Below, one piece after another: positions 8,374 to 16,249 of a stretch of 64,000 nt of DNA; the stretch's first letter is position 1; every line of letters begins with the position of its first letter. The translations under genes and the position numbers were made by a program. Under the pieces are notes generated by a model. It searched no databases, was not told where the DNA came from, and was given only the letters and a program-made list of their open reading frames with translations. Source of the stretch: JAAXIE01 sp965204245 (lineage in GTDB: Bacteria; Chloroflexota; Dehalococcoidia; Lucifugimonadales; JAAXIE01); assembly GCA_965204245.1 (NCBI GenBank), contig CBDBED010000002.1:62001-126000 (forward strand). The letters run 5' to 3'.

Positions 8374-9609
8374 TCAACTCCGCCTGAAGTAGGTCAACGC
8401 CCTCTTCAGGCTCTCCACCAATGCGTCCACATCTTCCTCGCTATTGTAGATGTAGAAGCTGGCGCGGGCTGTAGCCGGGACGTTCAACTTGCCCCTCACC
8501 AAGGGGATGGCGCAGTGGTGTCCTGCGCGAATGGCTATGCCATCGCGGTCCAGCATGGTACCCAAGTCGTGGGGATGCACCTCCGGGGCGTAAAACGAGA
8601 CGATGCCGCCTCGCACTGATAGATCTTCAGTGCCGTAGAATTCCAGTTCCTCTTTGAGTTCGGCCATGGCTTCCAGCGCATAGGCCGTCAACTGGTGTTC
8701 ATGGGCCTGCACGTTCTCCATGCCCAGTTCCTGCAGGTAGTCGACGGCTGCCCCCAAGGCGATGGTGTCGCCGATGTTGGGCGTGCCAGCCTCGAACCTC
8801 ATAGGGAGGTCGTTCCAACTGGCATCTTCCAGTTGCACGTCCTTCACCATTTCTCCGCCACGCAAGAAGGGCTCCATCTGCTGCAGAAGGGAGTCCTTGA
8901 CGTACAGCACGCCGATGCCGGTGGGTCCCAGCATCTTGTGGCCCGAGAAGGCCATGAAGTCGCAGTCCAAGTCCTGTACGTCCAAGGCCATGTGGGGGAC
9001 GCTCTGAGCGCCATCGACTAGCACAGCGGCTCCTAGGGCATGGGCCTTGGCCGCCAACTCCTTCACTGGGTTGATTGTGCCGAGGACATTGGACATCTGC
9101 GCCAAAGAGAGGAGCTTGGTCTGGTGGTTGAGCAGTTGGTCCAACTCGGAAAGATCCAGAGTGCCGTCCGACGCCACGGGGATGAAACGGAGCTTGGCGC
9201 CCTTTTCGCGAGCCAGCTTCTGCCATGGGACGAGATTGCTGTGGTGCTCCATCTCGGTCAGGAGTATCTCGTCGCCGGGGCCGATGTTGGCTAGGGCCCA
9301 AGTGTTGGCGACGAGGTTGATACCTTCGGTGGTGTTGCGGGTGAAGATGACGTTTTCACTGCTGGGGGAGCCAATGAAGGTGGATATCTTTTCGCGGGCG
9401 CCTTCATAACGCTCGGTCGCTTCCATGCTCAGGGCGTGGACACCCCGGTGGACATTGGCGTTGTACCCCTCGTAGTAGTCCACTAGGGCCTGAATTACAC
9501 TGCGCGGCTTCTGGGAAGTGGCGGCATTGTCGAGGTAGATGAGCCGCTTGCCATAGACCTCCTTGGCAAGGACGGGAAAGTCCTCTTTTATGGAGCGTGC
9601 GTCCTTCAT
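8374..9609 (-). CDS. sufS: SufS cysteine desulfurase
   Basis: A 411-residue class V aminotransferase-fold enzyme that removes sulfur from cysteine as a persulfide. The PLP lysine is K225 in FSGHKMLGPTG, the PLP-stacking His is in TEMEHHSN (121-122), and the active-site cysteine is C366 in RAGHHCAIPL. The short lobe around C366 marks the SufS (type II) group rather than IscS/NifS. It sits between the Rieske gene (36 bp) and sufU (15 bp) and belongs to the SUF transcript. Confidence 0.95.
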   Translation of the reverse strand: MKDARSIKEDFPVLAKEVYGKRLIYLDNAATSQKPRSVIQALVDYYEGYNANVHRGVHALSMEATERYEGAREKISTFIGSPSSENVIFTRNTTEGINLVANTWALANIGPGDEILLTEMEHHSNLVPWQKLAREKGAKLRFIPVASDGTLDLSELDQLLNHQTKLLSLAQMSNVLGTINPVKELAAKAHALGAAVLVDGAQSVPHMALDVQDLDCDFMAFSGHKMLGPTGIGVLYVKDSLLQQMEPFLRGGEMVKDVQLEDASWNDLPMRFEAGTPNIGDTIALGAAVDYLQELGMENVQAHEHQLTAYALEAMAELKEELEFYGTEDLSVRGGIVSFYAPEVHPHDLGTMLDRDGIAIRAGHHCAIPLVRGKLNVPATARASFYIYNSEEDVDALVESLKRALTYFRRS

Positions 9610-9645
9610 AACACCTCTTCAGCCACGGTCCAAACTGCCGTGCTG

Positions 9646-9966
9646 TTACTCCTCAATGCCTACTTCGATGTGGTCGCCGTCCATTCGCACCGGGTAGGTG
9701 CGGATGGCGTCGCACTTGGGGCCTTCGGTCAACTCACCGGTCTTCACATTGAAATATGCCAAGTGCACCGGGCATACAAGCTCATCGCGCACCATGTCGC
9801 CGTAGTGCATGATGCCTCCGGCGTGGGTGCAGACGTCATCCACGGCGTAGACCGTGCCCTCCACGTTGCAAATGGCCATCCGGTAACCGGGCCAGGGCCT
9901 TACGCCCTTCACTTTCCCCGGGGGCAGTTGGTCGATGGAACCGACCCTGATATACCTCACAGCCAT
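9646..9966 (-). CDS. Rieske-type [2Fe-2S] ferredoxin in the SUF operon
   Basis: A 106-residue soluble Rieske protein. The cluster ligands are C46-x-H48 (VCTHAGG) and C65-xx-H68 (VCPVHLAYF). The fold matches ferredoxin components of ring-hydroxylating dioxygenases and NirD-like proteins. GGAGGG precedes the ATG. It is placed between sufD and sufS. Similar small Rieske genes are known in SUF operons of other bacteria, where they may supply electrons for assembly or be a first client; its role here is inferred only from position. Confidence 0.9.
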   Translation of the reverse strand: MAVRYIRVGSIDQLPPGKVKGVRPWPGYRMAICNVEGTVYAVDDVCTHAGGIMHYGDMVRDELVCPVHLAYFNVKTGELTEGPKCDAIRTYPVRMDGDHIEVGIEE

Positions 9967-9998
9967 CGAATCTTCCCTCCGTACGGTATGCCTTGGCG

Positions 9999-11333
9999 CT
10001 ATTGTCCGGCCTCAACCATTTGGCTGAGGCGTTTCAGCACCAGGTTTCCCAAGGTCTCCTTCAGGGGTTCGTTGGGTATGGTGCTGACCACTTCGTTGGC
10101 AAAGCCTTGGGTCAGCATGGTACGGGCTTCCCGTTCGTCCAAGCCGCGGCTGCGGAGATAGAACATGGCCATCTCGTCCAGCTTGCCGCAGGTTGCTCCG
10201 TGGGCGCAGCGCACATCGTCGGCGTAAATCCAGAAGGCAGGCTTGGCGTCGGCCTCGGCTTGGTCGGAGAGCAGCAGGTTGCGGTCCTGTTGCTGGGCGT
10301 CCACCTTCTGGGCATCGGGCCGCACCGTGATACCGCCGTGGAAGGCAGTGCGCGACTGACCGTCGAGGATGCCCTTGTATAGCTGTCGCGTTGTGGTGTG
10401 GGAGACTTGGTGGTCCACCAACACTTGGTTGTCTATGTGTTGGTTGCCGGATGCTAGGTACAAGCCATTCAGTGTGCAGGACGAGCCGTTGCCCTTCAGT
10501 CCCACGTTAAGGTTGTTGCGGACTATGGCACCGCCCAAGTCGAAGGCTATTGAAGTGAAGGAGCTATCGCGGCCCATATCGACTTCAGTGGTGTGGACAT
10601 GGAAGGAATCGATGCTGTCCCGCTGTACGCGGTAGAGTTGCACCAGCGAGGCGTCGCCAAGGACCACTTCGGTTACCGCGTTGTTCAGGTACCGGCCTCG
10701 CTGCAGGCCTTCGAAGTACTGCACGAGCTTGATTTCGGACTGACGCCCCGTCACGAGCAGCACACGTGGCTGCATCAGTGCATCAGAGTGGTCCGTCGTG
10801 ATCAGGAAATGCAGGAGCACCGGCTCGGCTACTGACACGCCATCGGGCACATACACATAGGCCCCTTCGCCCAAGAAGGCGGTGTTTAGGGCGGTGAAGG
10901 CGTGTTCCTGGAAGTTGGCGTGGCGGGAGAGATGTTGCTGTACGATGTGGCCGTCTACGGACAAGGCGTCTGAGAGGTTGCCCACCTCGATGCCTCTGGG
11001 CAACCCCACGGTGGAGGACAGCCCCTCGGCATAGAAGCCGTCGATGAACACCAGATGATTTGACAGTCCCAAGCGGTCAGTGGGCAACGATGCTTCGGAT
11101 GCGCCCGGGGCCGTCACAGGCATTGGGGAGGCCTCGGCGATTGGGCGCACATCGGTGTACTTCCACTCCTCGTTGCCACGGCGGGCAGTGGGGAACCCCA
11201 ACTGCGAGAACTGGCCTATCGCCCCATGTCGCAACTCCCGCAGCCAGTCAGGCTGATGAGATAAGCCTGACTCGCGGGCCTCAAAAAGTTCGACATATTG
11301 TTGTTGCGGAGGGGCAGCCTGTTGGATGGTCAT
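9999..11333 (-). CDS. sufD: SufD, Fe-S cluster assembly scaffold subunit
   Basis: A 444-residue right-handed beta-helix protein that forms the SufBC2D scaffold. Conserved pieces are GNEEWKYTDVRP near residue 52, the beta-helix core from about 150 to 330, and the C-terminal HGATCGKLDEMAMFYLRSRGL and LTQGFANEVV, which hold the conserved His and the SufC-contact helices. It starts 10 bp after sufC. The gene is distinct from sufB upstream, so both scaffold paralogs are present. Confidence 0.93.
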   Translation of the reverse strand: MTIQQAAPPQQQYVELFEARESGLSHQPDWLRELRHGAIGQFSQLGFPTARRGNEEWKYTDVRPIAEASPMPVTAPGASEASLPTDRLGLSNHLVFIDGFYAEGLSSTVGLPRGIEVGNLSDALSVDGHIVQQHLSRHANFQEHAFTALNTAFLGEGAYVYVPDGVSVAEPVLLHFLITTDHSDALMQPRVLLVTGRQSEIKLVQYFEGLQRGRYLNNAVTEVVLGDASLVQLYRVQRDSIDSFHVHTTEVDMGRDSSFTSIAFDLGGAIVRNNLNVGLKGNGSSCTLNGLYLASGNQHIDNQVLVDHQVSHTTTRQLYKGILDGQSRTAFHGGITVRPDAQKVDAQQQDRNLLLSDQAEADAKPAFWIYADDVRCAHGATCGKLDEMAMFYLRSRGLDEREARTMLTQGFANEVVSTIPNEPLKETLGNLVLKRLSQMVEAGQ

Positions 11334-11343
11334 GGGTTGGTCT

Positions 11344-12111
11344 TCAGGCTCCGCTTTGGGGAGTGGGGGCCCATTCGTCGATGCGGTCGTAGCCCTTGGA
11401 CTCCACCTCCAAGGCCAACTCGCTGCCCCCGGATCTCACGAGCTGCCCGTCCATTAGTACATGCACGGCGTCAGGCTCGAGATAGTTCAATATGCGTTGG
11501 TAGTGGGTGATGAGAATCAGGGCGTTGTCGGGGCGTCTCAATTGATTGATGCCCTCGGCTACGATGCGGAGGGCGTCGACGTCCAAGCCGGAGTCGGGCT
11601 CGTCCAAGACGGCCAACGTGGGCTCCAGTACTGCCATCTGCAATACCTCGGCCCGCTTCTTCTCGCCACCGGAGAAGCCCTCGTTGACGTATCGCTTAAC
11701 CATGGGAGGGTCTACGTCTACGATCTTGAGGGTGCGCTGGAGCATGCGGTCGAACTTCAGTACATCCATCTCCTCTTCATCGCGGCTTTTGCGTATGGCG
11801 TTGTATGCGCCACGCATGAAGTGGTCGAGACGCACTCCTGAAATTTCCACGGGGTGCTGGAAGGAGAGGAAGACACCAGCCCGCGCCCGGTCTTCCGGCG
11901 GCATGGCCAGCAGGTCCTGTCCTTGGAACAGTATTTCACCTTGGGTCACGGTGTATTGTGGGTTGCCTGCCAGCACGTTGGCCAAAGTGCTTTTGCCCGA
12001 GCCGTTGGGACCCATCACCGCGTGTATTTGGCCAGCCTCCACTTGGAGATTCAAGCCGCGGAGTATGTCGATGTCGCCAATGCTGGCATGAAGGTTGCGA
12101 ACTTCGAGCAT
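11344..12111 (-). CDS. sufC: SufC, Fe-S assembly ATPase
   Basis: A 255-residue ABC-type ATPase. Walker A GPNGSGKST is at 34-42, the Q-loop in LSFQHPVEISG, the SufC-type signature FSGGEKKRAEVLQ, Walker B with LAVLDEPDSGLD, and the switch His in LITHYQR. SufC drives shape changes of the SufBD scaffold during cluster building. No membrane partner is nearby, which fits SufC rather than a transporter. It is the second gene of the operon. Confidence 0.95.
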   Translation of the reverse strand: MLEVRNLHASIGDIDILRGLNLQVEAGQIHAVMGPNGSGKSTLANVLAGNPQYTVTQGEILFQGQDLLAMPPEDRARAGVFLSFQHPVEISGVRLDHFMRGAYNAIRKSRDEEEMDVLKFDRMLQRTLKIVDVDPPMVKRYVNEGFSGGEKKRAEVLQMAVLEPTLAVLDEPDSGLDVDALRIVAEGINQLRRPDNALILITHYQRILNYLEPDAVHVLMDGQLVRSGGSELALEVESKGYDRIDEWAPTPQSGA

Positions 12112-12211
12112 TTACGTTCCTCTTGGTGCAATCAAGCGGGGGTATGAGGTCAGGACTCATCATGGATGGGGCGCGCACCTTGTCCGGCTGGACAGAGCGA
12201 GCGGTTCATTC

Positions 12212-13669
12212 CTAGCCTACCGTACCCTCCAGATTCAACTCCAATAACCTAGTGGCTTCCACGGAGAACTCCAAGGGCAGCTTGCGGAAGACCTCGCGGC
12301 AGAAGCCGTTGATAATCATGGAGTGGGCTTCCTCCGAGGAGAGGCCGCGTTGCTGACAGTAGAAGAGCTGGTCCTCGCTCACCTTGGAAGTGAAAGCCTC
12401 GTGCTCCACATCGGCGGTGTTGTTGCGCACTTCCACGTAGGGGGTGGTATGGGCGCCGCACTTGTCGCCAATCAGAAGAGAGTCACATTGGGTGAAGTTC
12501 TTGGCGTTGTCGGCGCGGGGCATGATGCGGACCAGCCCGCGGTATGTGTTCTGTCCATGGCCCGCAGCGATGCCCTTGGAGACTATGGTGCTGCGGGTGT
12601 TCTTGCCCATGTGCACCATCTTGGTGCCGGTGTCGGCCTGCTGGCGTCCCTTTGTGAGAGCAACGGAGTAGAACTCGCCAACGGAGTCGTCACCCTGGAG
12701 TATGCAACTAGGGTATTTCCAAGTGATGGAAGACCCTGTCTCCACCTGAGTCCAGGATATCTTGGAGGCCCGGCCTTGGCATCGTCCCCGCTTGGTTACG
12801 AAGTTGTAGATGCCGCCCTTGCCGTCCTCGTCTCCGGGATACCAGTTCTGGATGGTGGAGTACTTGATTTCAGCGTTGTCGAGGGCCACCAGTTCCACCA
12901 CCGCAGCATGCAACTGGTTGGTGTCCCGCATGGGTGCGCTGCATCCTTCCAAATAGCTGACGTAGCTCCCTTCATCGGCGATGATGAGAGTGCGCTCGAA
13001 CTGGCCTGCCTCGGCGGTGTTTATCCGGAAGTAGGTGGAAAGCTCAAGCGGGCAACGCACGCCCTTGGGTACGTAGCAGAAGGAGCCCTCTGAGTAAACA
13101 GCAGAGTTCAGTGCGGCGTAGAAGTTGTCGGCATAGGGAACAACCGACCCGAGGTATTTCTGCACCAGATCAGGGTGCTCTCGTATGGCCTCGGACATGG
13201 GACAGAAGATGACGCCGTGCTTGGAAAGGGTCTCCTGGAAGGTGGTGGCGATGGAGACGCTGTCGAAGATGGCATCGACGGCAACGCCAGCTAAGCGCTT
13301 CTGCTCCTCCAAGGGGATGCCCAGCTTGTCGAAGGTACGGAGGAGTTCCTCGTCGACTTCGTCTAGGCTCTGCAACTGCGCCTTCGGCTTGGGGGCGGAC
13401 CAGTAATGCATGTCTTGAAAGTCGATTTCGGGATAGTGGACGTTGGCCCAGCCGGGCACCTGCTTCTGGTCGGCTTGGCTGCGCCAGTAGCGGTAGGCTT
13501 TCAAGCGCCACTCAAGCATCCACTCCGGCTCATCCTTCTTGGAGGAGATCCAGCGGATAATGTCCTCGTCGAGACCCCGGGGAGCGGTTTCCGCCTCGAT
13601 GTCGGTGACGAAACCGTACTTGTAGTCTTGGTCCGCGATTTCCCGTAACGCGGAGTTTCCCGTGGTCAT
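12212..13669 (-). CDS. sufB: SufB, Fe-S cluster assembly scaffold subunit
   Basis: A 485-residue protein, the usual SufB length. It contains the invariant blocks KGVRCPLELSTYFRIN, EGCSAPMRDTNQLHAAVVE, KYSTIQNWYPGD, the KRGRCQG segment and DKCGAHTTPYVEVRN with the conserved cysteine of the cluster site, and ends with RGLSSEEAHSMIINGF. It is first in the operon, 100 bp upstream of sufC. The gap to sufC contains only a short TGTCC/GGACA hairpin near 12180-12193. Confidence 0.95.
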   Translation of the reverse strand: MTTGNSALREIADQDYKYGFVTDIEAETAPRGLDEDIIRWISSKKDEPEWMLEWRLKAYRYWRSQADQKQVPGWANVHYPEIDFQDMHYWSAPKPKAQLQSLDEVDEELLRTFDKLGIPLEEQKRLAGVAVDAIFDSVSIATTFQETLSKHGVIFCPMSEAIREHPDLVQKYLGSVVPYADNFYAALNSAVYSEGSFCYVPKGVRCPLELSTYFRINTAEAGQFERTLIIADEGSYVSYLEGCSAPMRDTNQLHAAVVELVALDNAEIKYSTIQNWYPGDEDGKGGIYNFVTKRGRCQGRASKISWTQVETGSSITWKYPSCILQGDDSVGEFYSVALTKGRQQADTGTKMVHMGKNTRSTIVSKGIAAGHGQNTYRGLVRIMPRADNAKNFTQCDSLLIGDKCGAHTTPYVEVRNNTADVEHEAFTSKVSEDQLFYCQQRGLSSEEAHSMIINGFCREVFRKLPLEFSVEATRLLELNLEGTVG

Positions 13670-13768
13670 CCACCGTCTCCTTGGGCAGAATGAAGCATCC
13701 CGGAGTCAGTTCTGTTCGGTACTGCGCCAGCTATTGCATAGGAGAAATGGGGCAGTGTCCAACGGCGA

Positions 13769-13797
13769 ATTCTATCAATGGGCCCCTAGGGTGTCAA
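13769..13797 (-). promoter_or_regulatory. SUF operon promoter
   Basis: Read on the minus strand, TTGACA (13792-13797) and TAGAAT (13769-13774) are exactly 17 bp apart. Transcription would begin near 13762 and leave a leader of about 93 bases before sufB. The -10 hexamer is identical to that of the 16S rRNA promoter in this window. Confidence 0.7.
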
Positions 13798-13800
13798 TAA

Positions 13801-13824
13801 TTGTTGACCAACAAAGTCGACTTT
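13801..13824. promoter_or_regulatory. Overlapping palindromes upstream of the SUF promoter
   Basis: TTGTTGACCAACAA (13801-13814; six-base arms, two-base centre) overlaps the perfect palindrome AAAGTCGACTTT (13813-13824). Both lie just upstream of the -35 box, where an iron or cluster-sensing regulator could bind. No SufR or IscR gene is present in the window. Confidence 0.4.
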
Positions 13825-13856
13825 ATAGGTGGTCTCAATTAGGCAAGGGCCTGAAG

Positions 13857-14792
13857 CTAATCACGTCCTTCACCGAGACATCGATACAACAGGCGATAAT
13901 AGCGCTCTTGGTCCACCTCGGTTACGAGCAGCACCTCATGGCCTTCGGGATCTGGGATCGTCTCACCCAAGCGGCTCCCGCCTTCCACTCGTACCTTGAG
14001 GCGCGTAGGCTGCAGCTTTGCGACCGTGGGGTCGATTGCGACGGCTATGGCCAGAGGGTCGGGAAGGTGGTAGATGTCCCGGTCGGGGTGGACCCGGAAC
14101 CAGTTGGAGACGATGCGGCCAGCGAGGCGACCCAACGGGCCGCAGGCTGCAAGTCGAGGCATGTCCTCGCGACCGAGCCCCACTTGCAGGCATGCGCCAA
14201 GATGCACGAGAGTGACGGGAACGCCGGAGGCGAAGACGTTGTGGGCTGCAAGGGGATCGCCGCGAAAGTTGAACTCCGAGCCGTGGGGTAGAACCGTATC
14301 CGGTACGCCCACCGCTCCGCCCATTACCACAAGATCCCCCAAGGCGCTGGTCACGGTGGGATGGCGGGCCAGTAGTCGGGCGATGTTGGTCAGCGGGCCG
14401 ACGGCGATCGCTCTGGGCGGGTCATTGGTTGAAAGCTGATTTGCCAGATATTCCACGGCATCGCCTTGAGCGGGCGCGGCCTGTGGCTTGGGCAGTCGGG
14501 TGTTGGCCATGCCGCCGGGGCCATGAAACCCGTAAGCATACTCGTATCGCCCGGATAGGGGCCTGGATGCCCCACGAACTACAGGTATTTCGGTGCGCCC
14601 CACATGCTCCAGAATGGCTAGGGTGTTACGGGTCCCGCGGGAAAGCTCCACGTTGCCACCGACGATGGTAAGTGCTTGGACTCGCCAAGCGTCGGTGCCC
14701 AAAGCCATTAGAAGAGCCACAGCGTCATCAGTGCCGGGGTCGCAATCTATGACCACCGAGGGCCTGTTGGCTGTGGCATCGCTCATCATCAC
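13857..14792 (-). CDS. Inosine-uridine preferring nucleoside hydrolase family protein
   Basis: A 311-residue protein that would hydrolyse the N-glycosidic bond of a nucleoside. The calcium-binding signature DCDPGTDD is at 16-23, with further family blocks GNVELSRGTRNTLAIL, AVGPLTNIARLL and MGGAVGVPDTVLPHGSEFNF. The ATG overlaps the stop of the epimerase gene by four bases, so the two are translationally coupled. The nucleobase preference cannot be told. Confidence 0.88.
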   Translation of the reverse strand: MMMSDATANRPSVVIDCDPGTDDAVALLMALGTDAWRVQALTIVGGNVELSRGTRNTLAILEHVGRTEIPVVRGASRPLSGRYEYAYGFHGPGGMANTRLPKPQAAPAQGDAVEYLANQLSTNDPPRAIAVGPLTNIARLLARHPTVTSALGDLVVMGGAVGVPDTVLPHGSEFNFRGDPLAAHNVFASGVPVTLVHLGACLQVGLGREDMPRLAACGPLGRLAGRIVSNWFRVHPDRDIYHLPDPLAIAVAIDPTVAKLQPTRLKVRVEGGSRLGETIPDPEGHEVLLVTEVDQERYYRLLYRCLGEGRD

Positions 14793-15748
14793 CCCATTGT
14801 GCCCGATATGAACTCTGACAATGCTTCACGTGAAGAGTATTGGGGACGGAAGCCCATTTCCCTGCGCGCCCTGCCGGTGCTTAGCACAATGGGATAGCGG
14901 ACGAAGTCTAGACCGCGGGCCGGGGCCTCTTTCTGGATGCCCAACTTCCAGCTGAGATGTGTCGCAATGTATGCGAGGTTGGGGCTTAACTTCAGCAGCT
15001 TGGCCCCTGTGCTGCGAGCCACCTCAGAGAAGGGCACTACGCCGTAACCCGCCACATTGTATGTTCCCGGTCTCCGCTGGATAACCGCTAGGACAAGGGC
15101 TGAAGCCAAGTCGTCATCATGGATGAACTGCCAAGGCGGATCTTCACGCCACACCCCCAACAGCACCTTCTTGAATAGTGCGGAAGCTGCCCTGTTGCCG
15201 GCAGTGGGGCCCAGAACGACGCAGGAACGCAAGATGGTAACACCTACTTGGGGAGTTGTGGCGACAAATTGGGCAATCAGTTCCTCGCTACGAGCTTTGT
15301 CCAAAGCATAGGGGAAGTCCTTCAGGGGCTTGAGAGGCTGGTCTTCCATGATGGGGACTGGGTTCTCGCGCCAAGGACTGTACACGGCGTGACTGCTGAG
15401 GTGGACAAAGTTTGCCACTCGCGCCAGCCTGCATGAATTCAGAACGCTACGCAGGGCGTCCAGGTTATTGGGCGGGACCACCCCAGGATCGCCATGGTCC
15501 GGGAGCTGAGGGTAATCAAAGGCTAGGTGAACTACAGTGTCTATCCGCTGTTCGTGCAGCAGCCCATCTAACGGCTGCCTAACATCCAACCGGGCGGCTT
15601 TAATATTGTGCACCGGTCGGCGCAAGGGTTTGTTGTCGATTGCCAGGATCGTTTCCAGTTCTTCCGCTTCGGCCAAGCGCTCGATCAGTCGCGAGCCGAC
15701 ATAACCTGCTGCTCCGGTGACTGCCACACCCCTTGGTCGGTCAGCCAT
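14789..15748 (-). CDS. NAD-dependent epimerase/dehydratase family protein
   Basis: A 319-residue extended SDR. The Rossmann motif GAAGYVGSRL is near residues 12-21, and the catalytic pair is in YALDK near 147. The middle resembles UDP-sugar epimerases but no sugar-binding signature is decisive. It overlaps the small gene upstream by eight bases and the nucleoside hydrolase gene by four, so all three form one tight operon. It could also be a hopanoid-type HpnA homolog, since the hopanoid genes are a few kilobases upstream on the same strand; that is inference only. Confidence 0.82.
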   Translation of the reverse strand: MADRPRGVAVTGAAGYVGSRLIERLAEAEELETILAIDNKPLRRPVHNIKAARLDVRQPLDGLLHEQRIDTVVHLAFDYPQLPDHGDPGVVPPNNLDALRSVLNSCRLARVANFVHLSSHAVYSPWRENPVPIMEDQPLKPLKDFPYALDKARSEELIAQFVATTPQVGVTILRSCVVLGPTAGNRAASALFKKVLLGVWREDPPWQFIHDDDLASALVLAVIQRRPGTYNVAGYGVVPFSEVARSTGAKLLKLSPNLAYIATHLSWKLGIQKEAPARGLDFVRYPIVLSTGRARREMGFRPQYSSREALSEFISGTMG

Positions 15749-16112
15749 TCGCCACCACGTCGGTGAAGTCGAACTTCAGAACTCCCAAACCTGGCACATC
15801 GAAAGCCATGCCTATAGTCTGCGGGCCGGGTTCCAGACGGCGGCCCTCGACCGTTATCACGGTGGTCTTGTTCACGGCAAGGGAGAAAAGGGTGTCGCTA
15901 GTAACTTCCCGGAAGCTGTGTCGAACGTCGTCGGCGTAGAAGTGGCAACGCGCAATATCGGCAGGCTGGCCGTTGATGGAGATGGGCAATAGCCGCCGGG
16001 CATAACCTGAAGCGATCCTGTTACACAAGCTGAACTCGAATCCTTCCGGAGTGTTGTGCAGGCTTCCCCTGACGTAGATGCGGCGCAAGACGAAGCCGGG
16101 TATCGTTACCAT
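15741..16112 (-). CDS. Conserved hypothetical protein, first gene of a three-gene operon
   Basis: A 123-residue protein with no signal peptide, membrane segment or cysteine cluster that I can name to a family. It opens MVTIPGFVLRRIYVRGSL and looks all-beta: alternating short hydrophobic strands and a repeated G-F-E-F / L-K-F-D-F pattern at either end. The stop overlaps the epimerase start by eight bases, so it is almost surely translated together with that enzyme. I do not recognise its function. Confidence 0.7.
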   Translation of the reverse strand: MVTIPGFVLRRIYVRGSLHNTPEGFEFSLCNRIASGYARRLLPISINGQPADIARCHFYADDVRHSFREVTSDTLFSLAVNKTTVITVEGRRLEPGPQTIGMAFDVPGLGVLKFDFTDVVANG

Positions 16113-16249
16113 TAAGTGCCTCCGGATGGAGCTAGGGTTCCGTGCGCCCCCAGTTTGTCGCGCTCCACCACTGCTGCCAACTTCTACATAACTATCACTA
16201 TAAGGCTAACACCATGTGTCAAACGACGGGGAAGGTGGGACGCTGATCC
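16113..16249. other. Intergenic leader with a possible -35 box
   Basis: On the minus strand TTGACA lies at 16217-16222. The hexamer 17 bp downstream (AGTGAT) is a poor -10 match, and a better one (TATAGT, 16197-16202) is only 14 bp away. A promoter for the three-gene operon is plausible but unproven. Confidence 0.3.
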
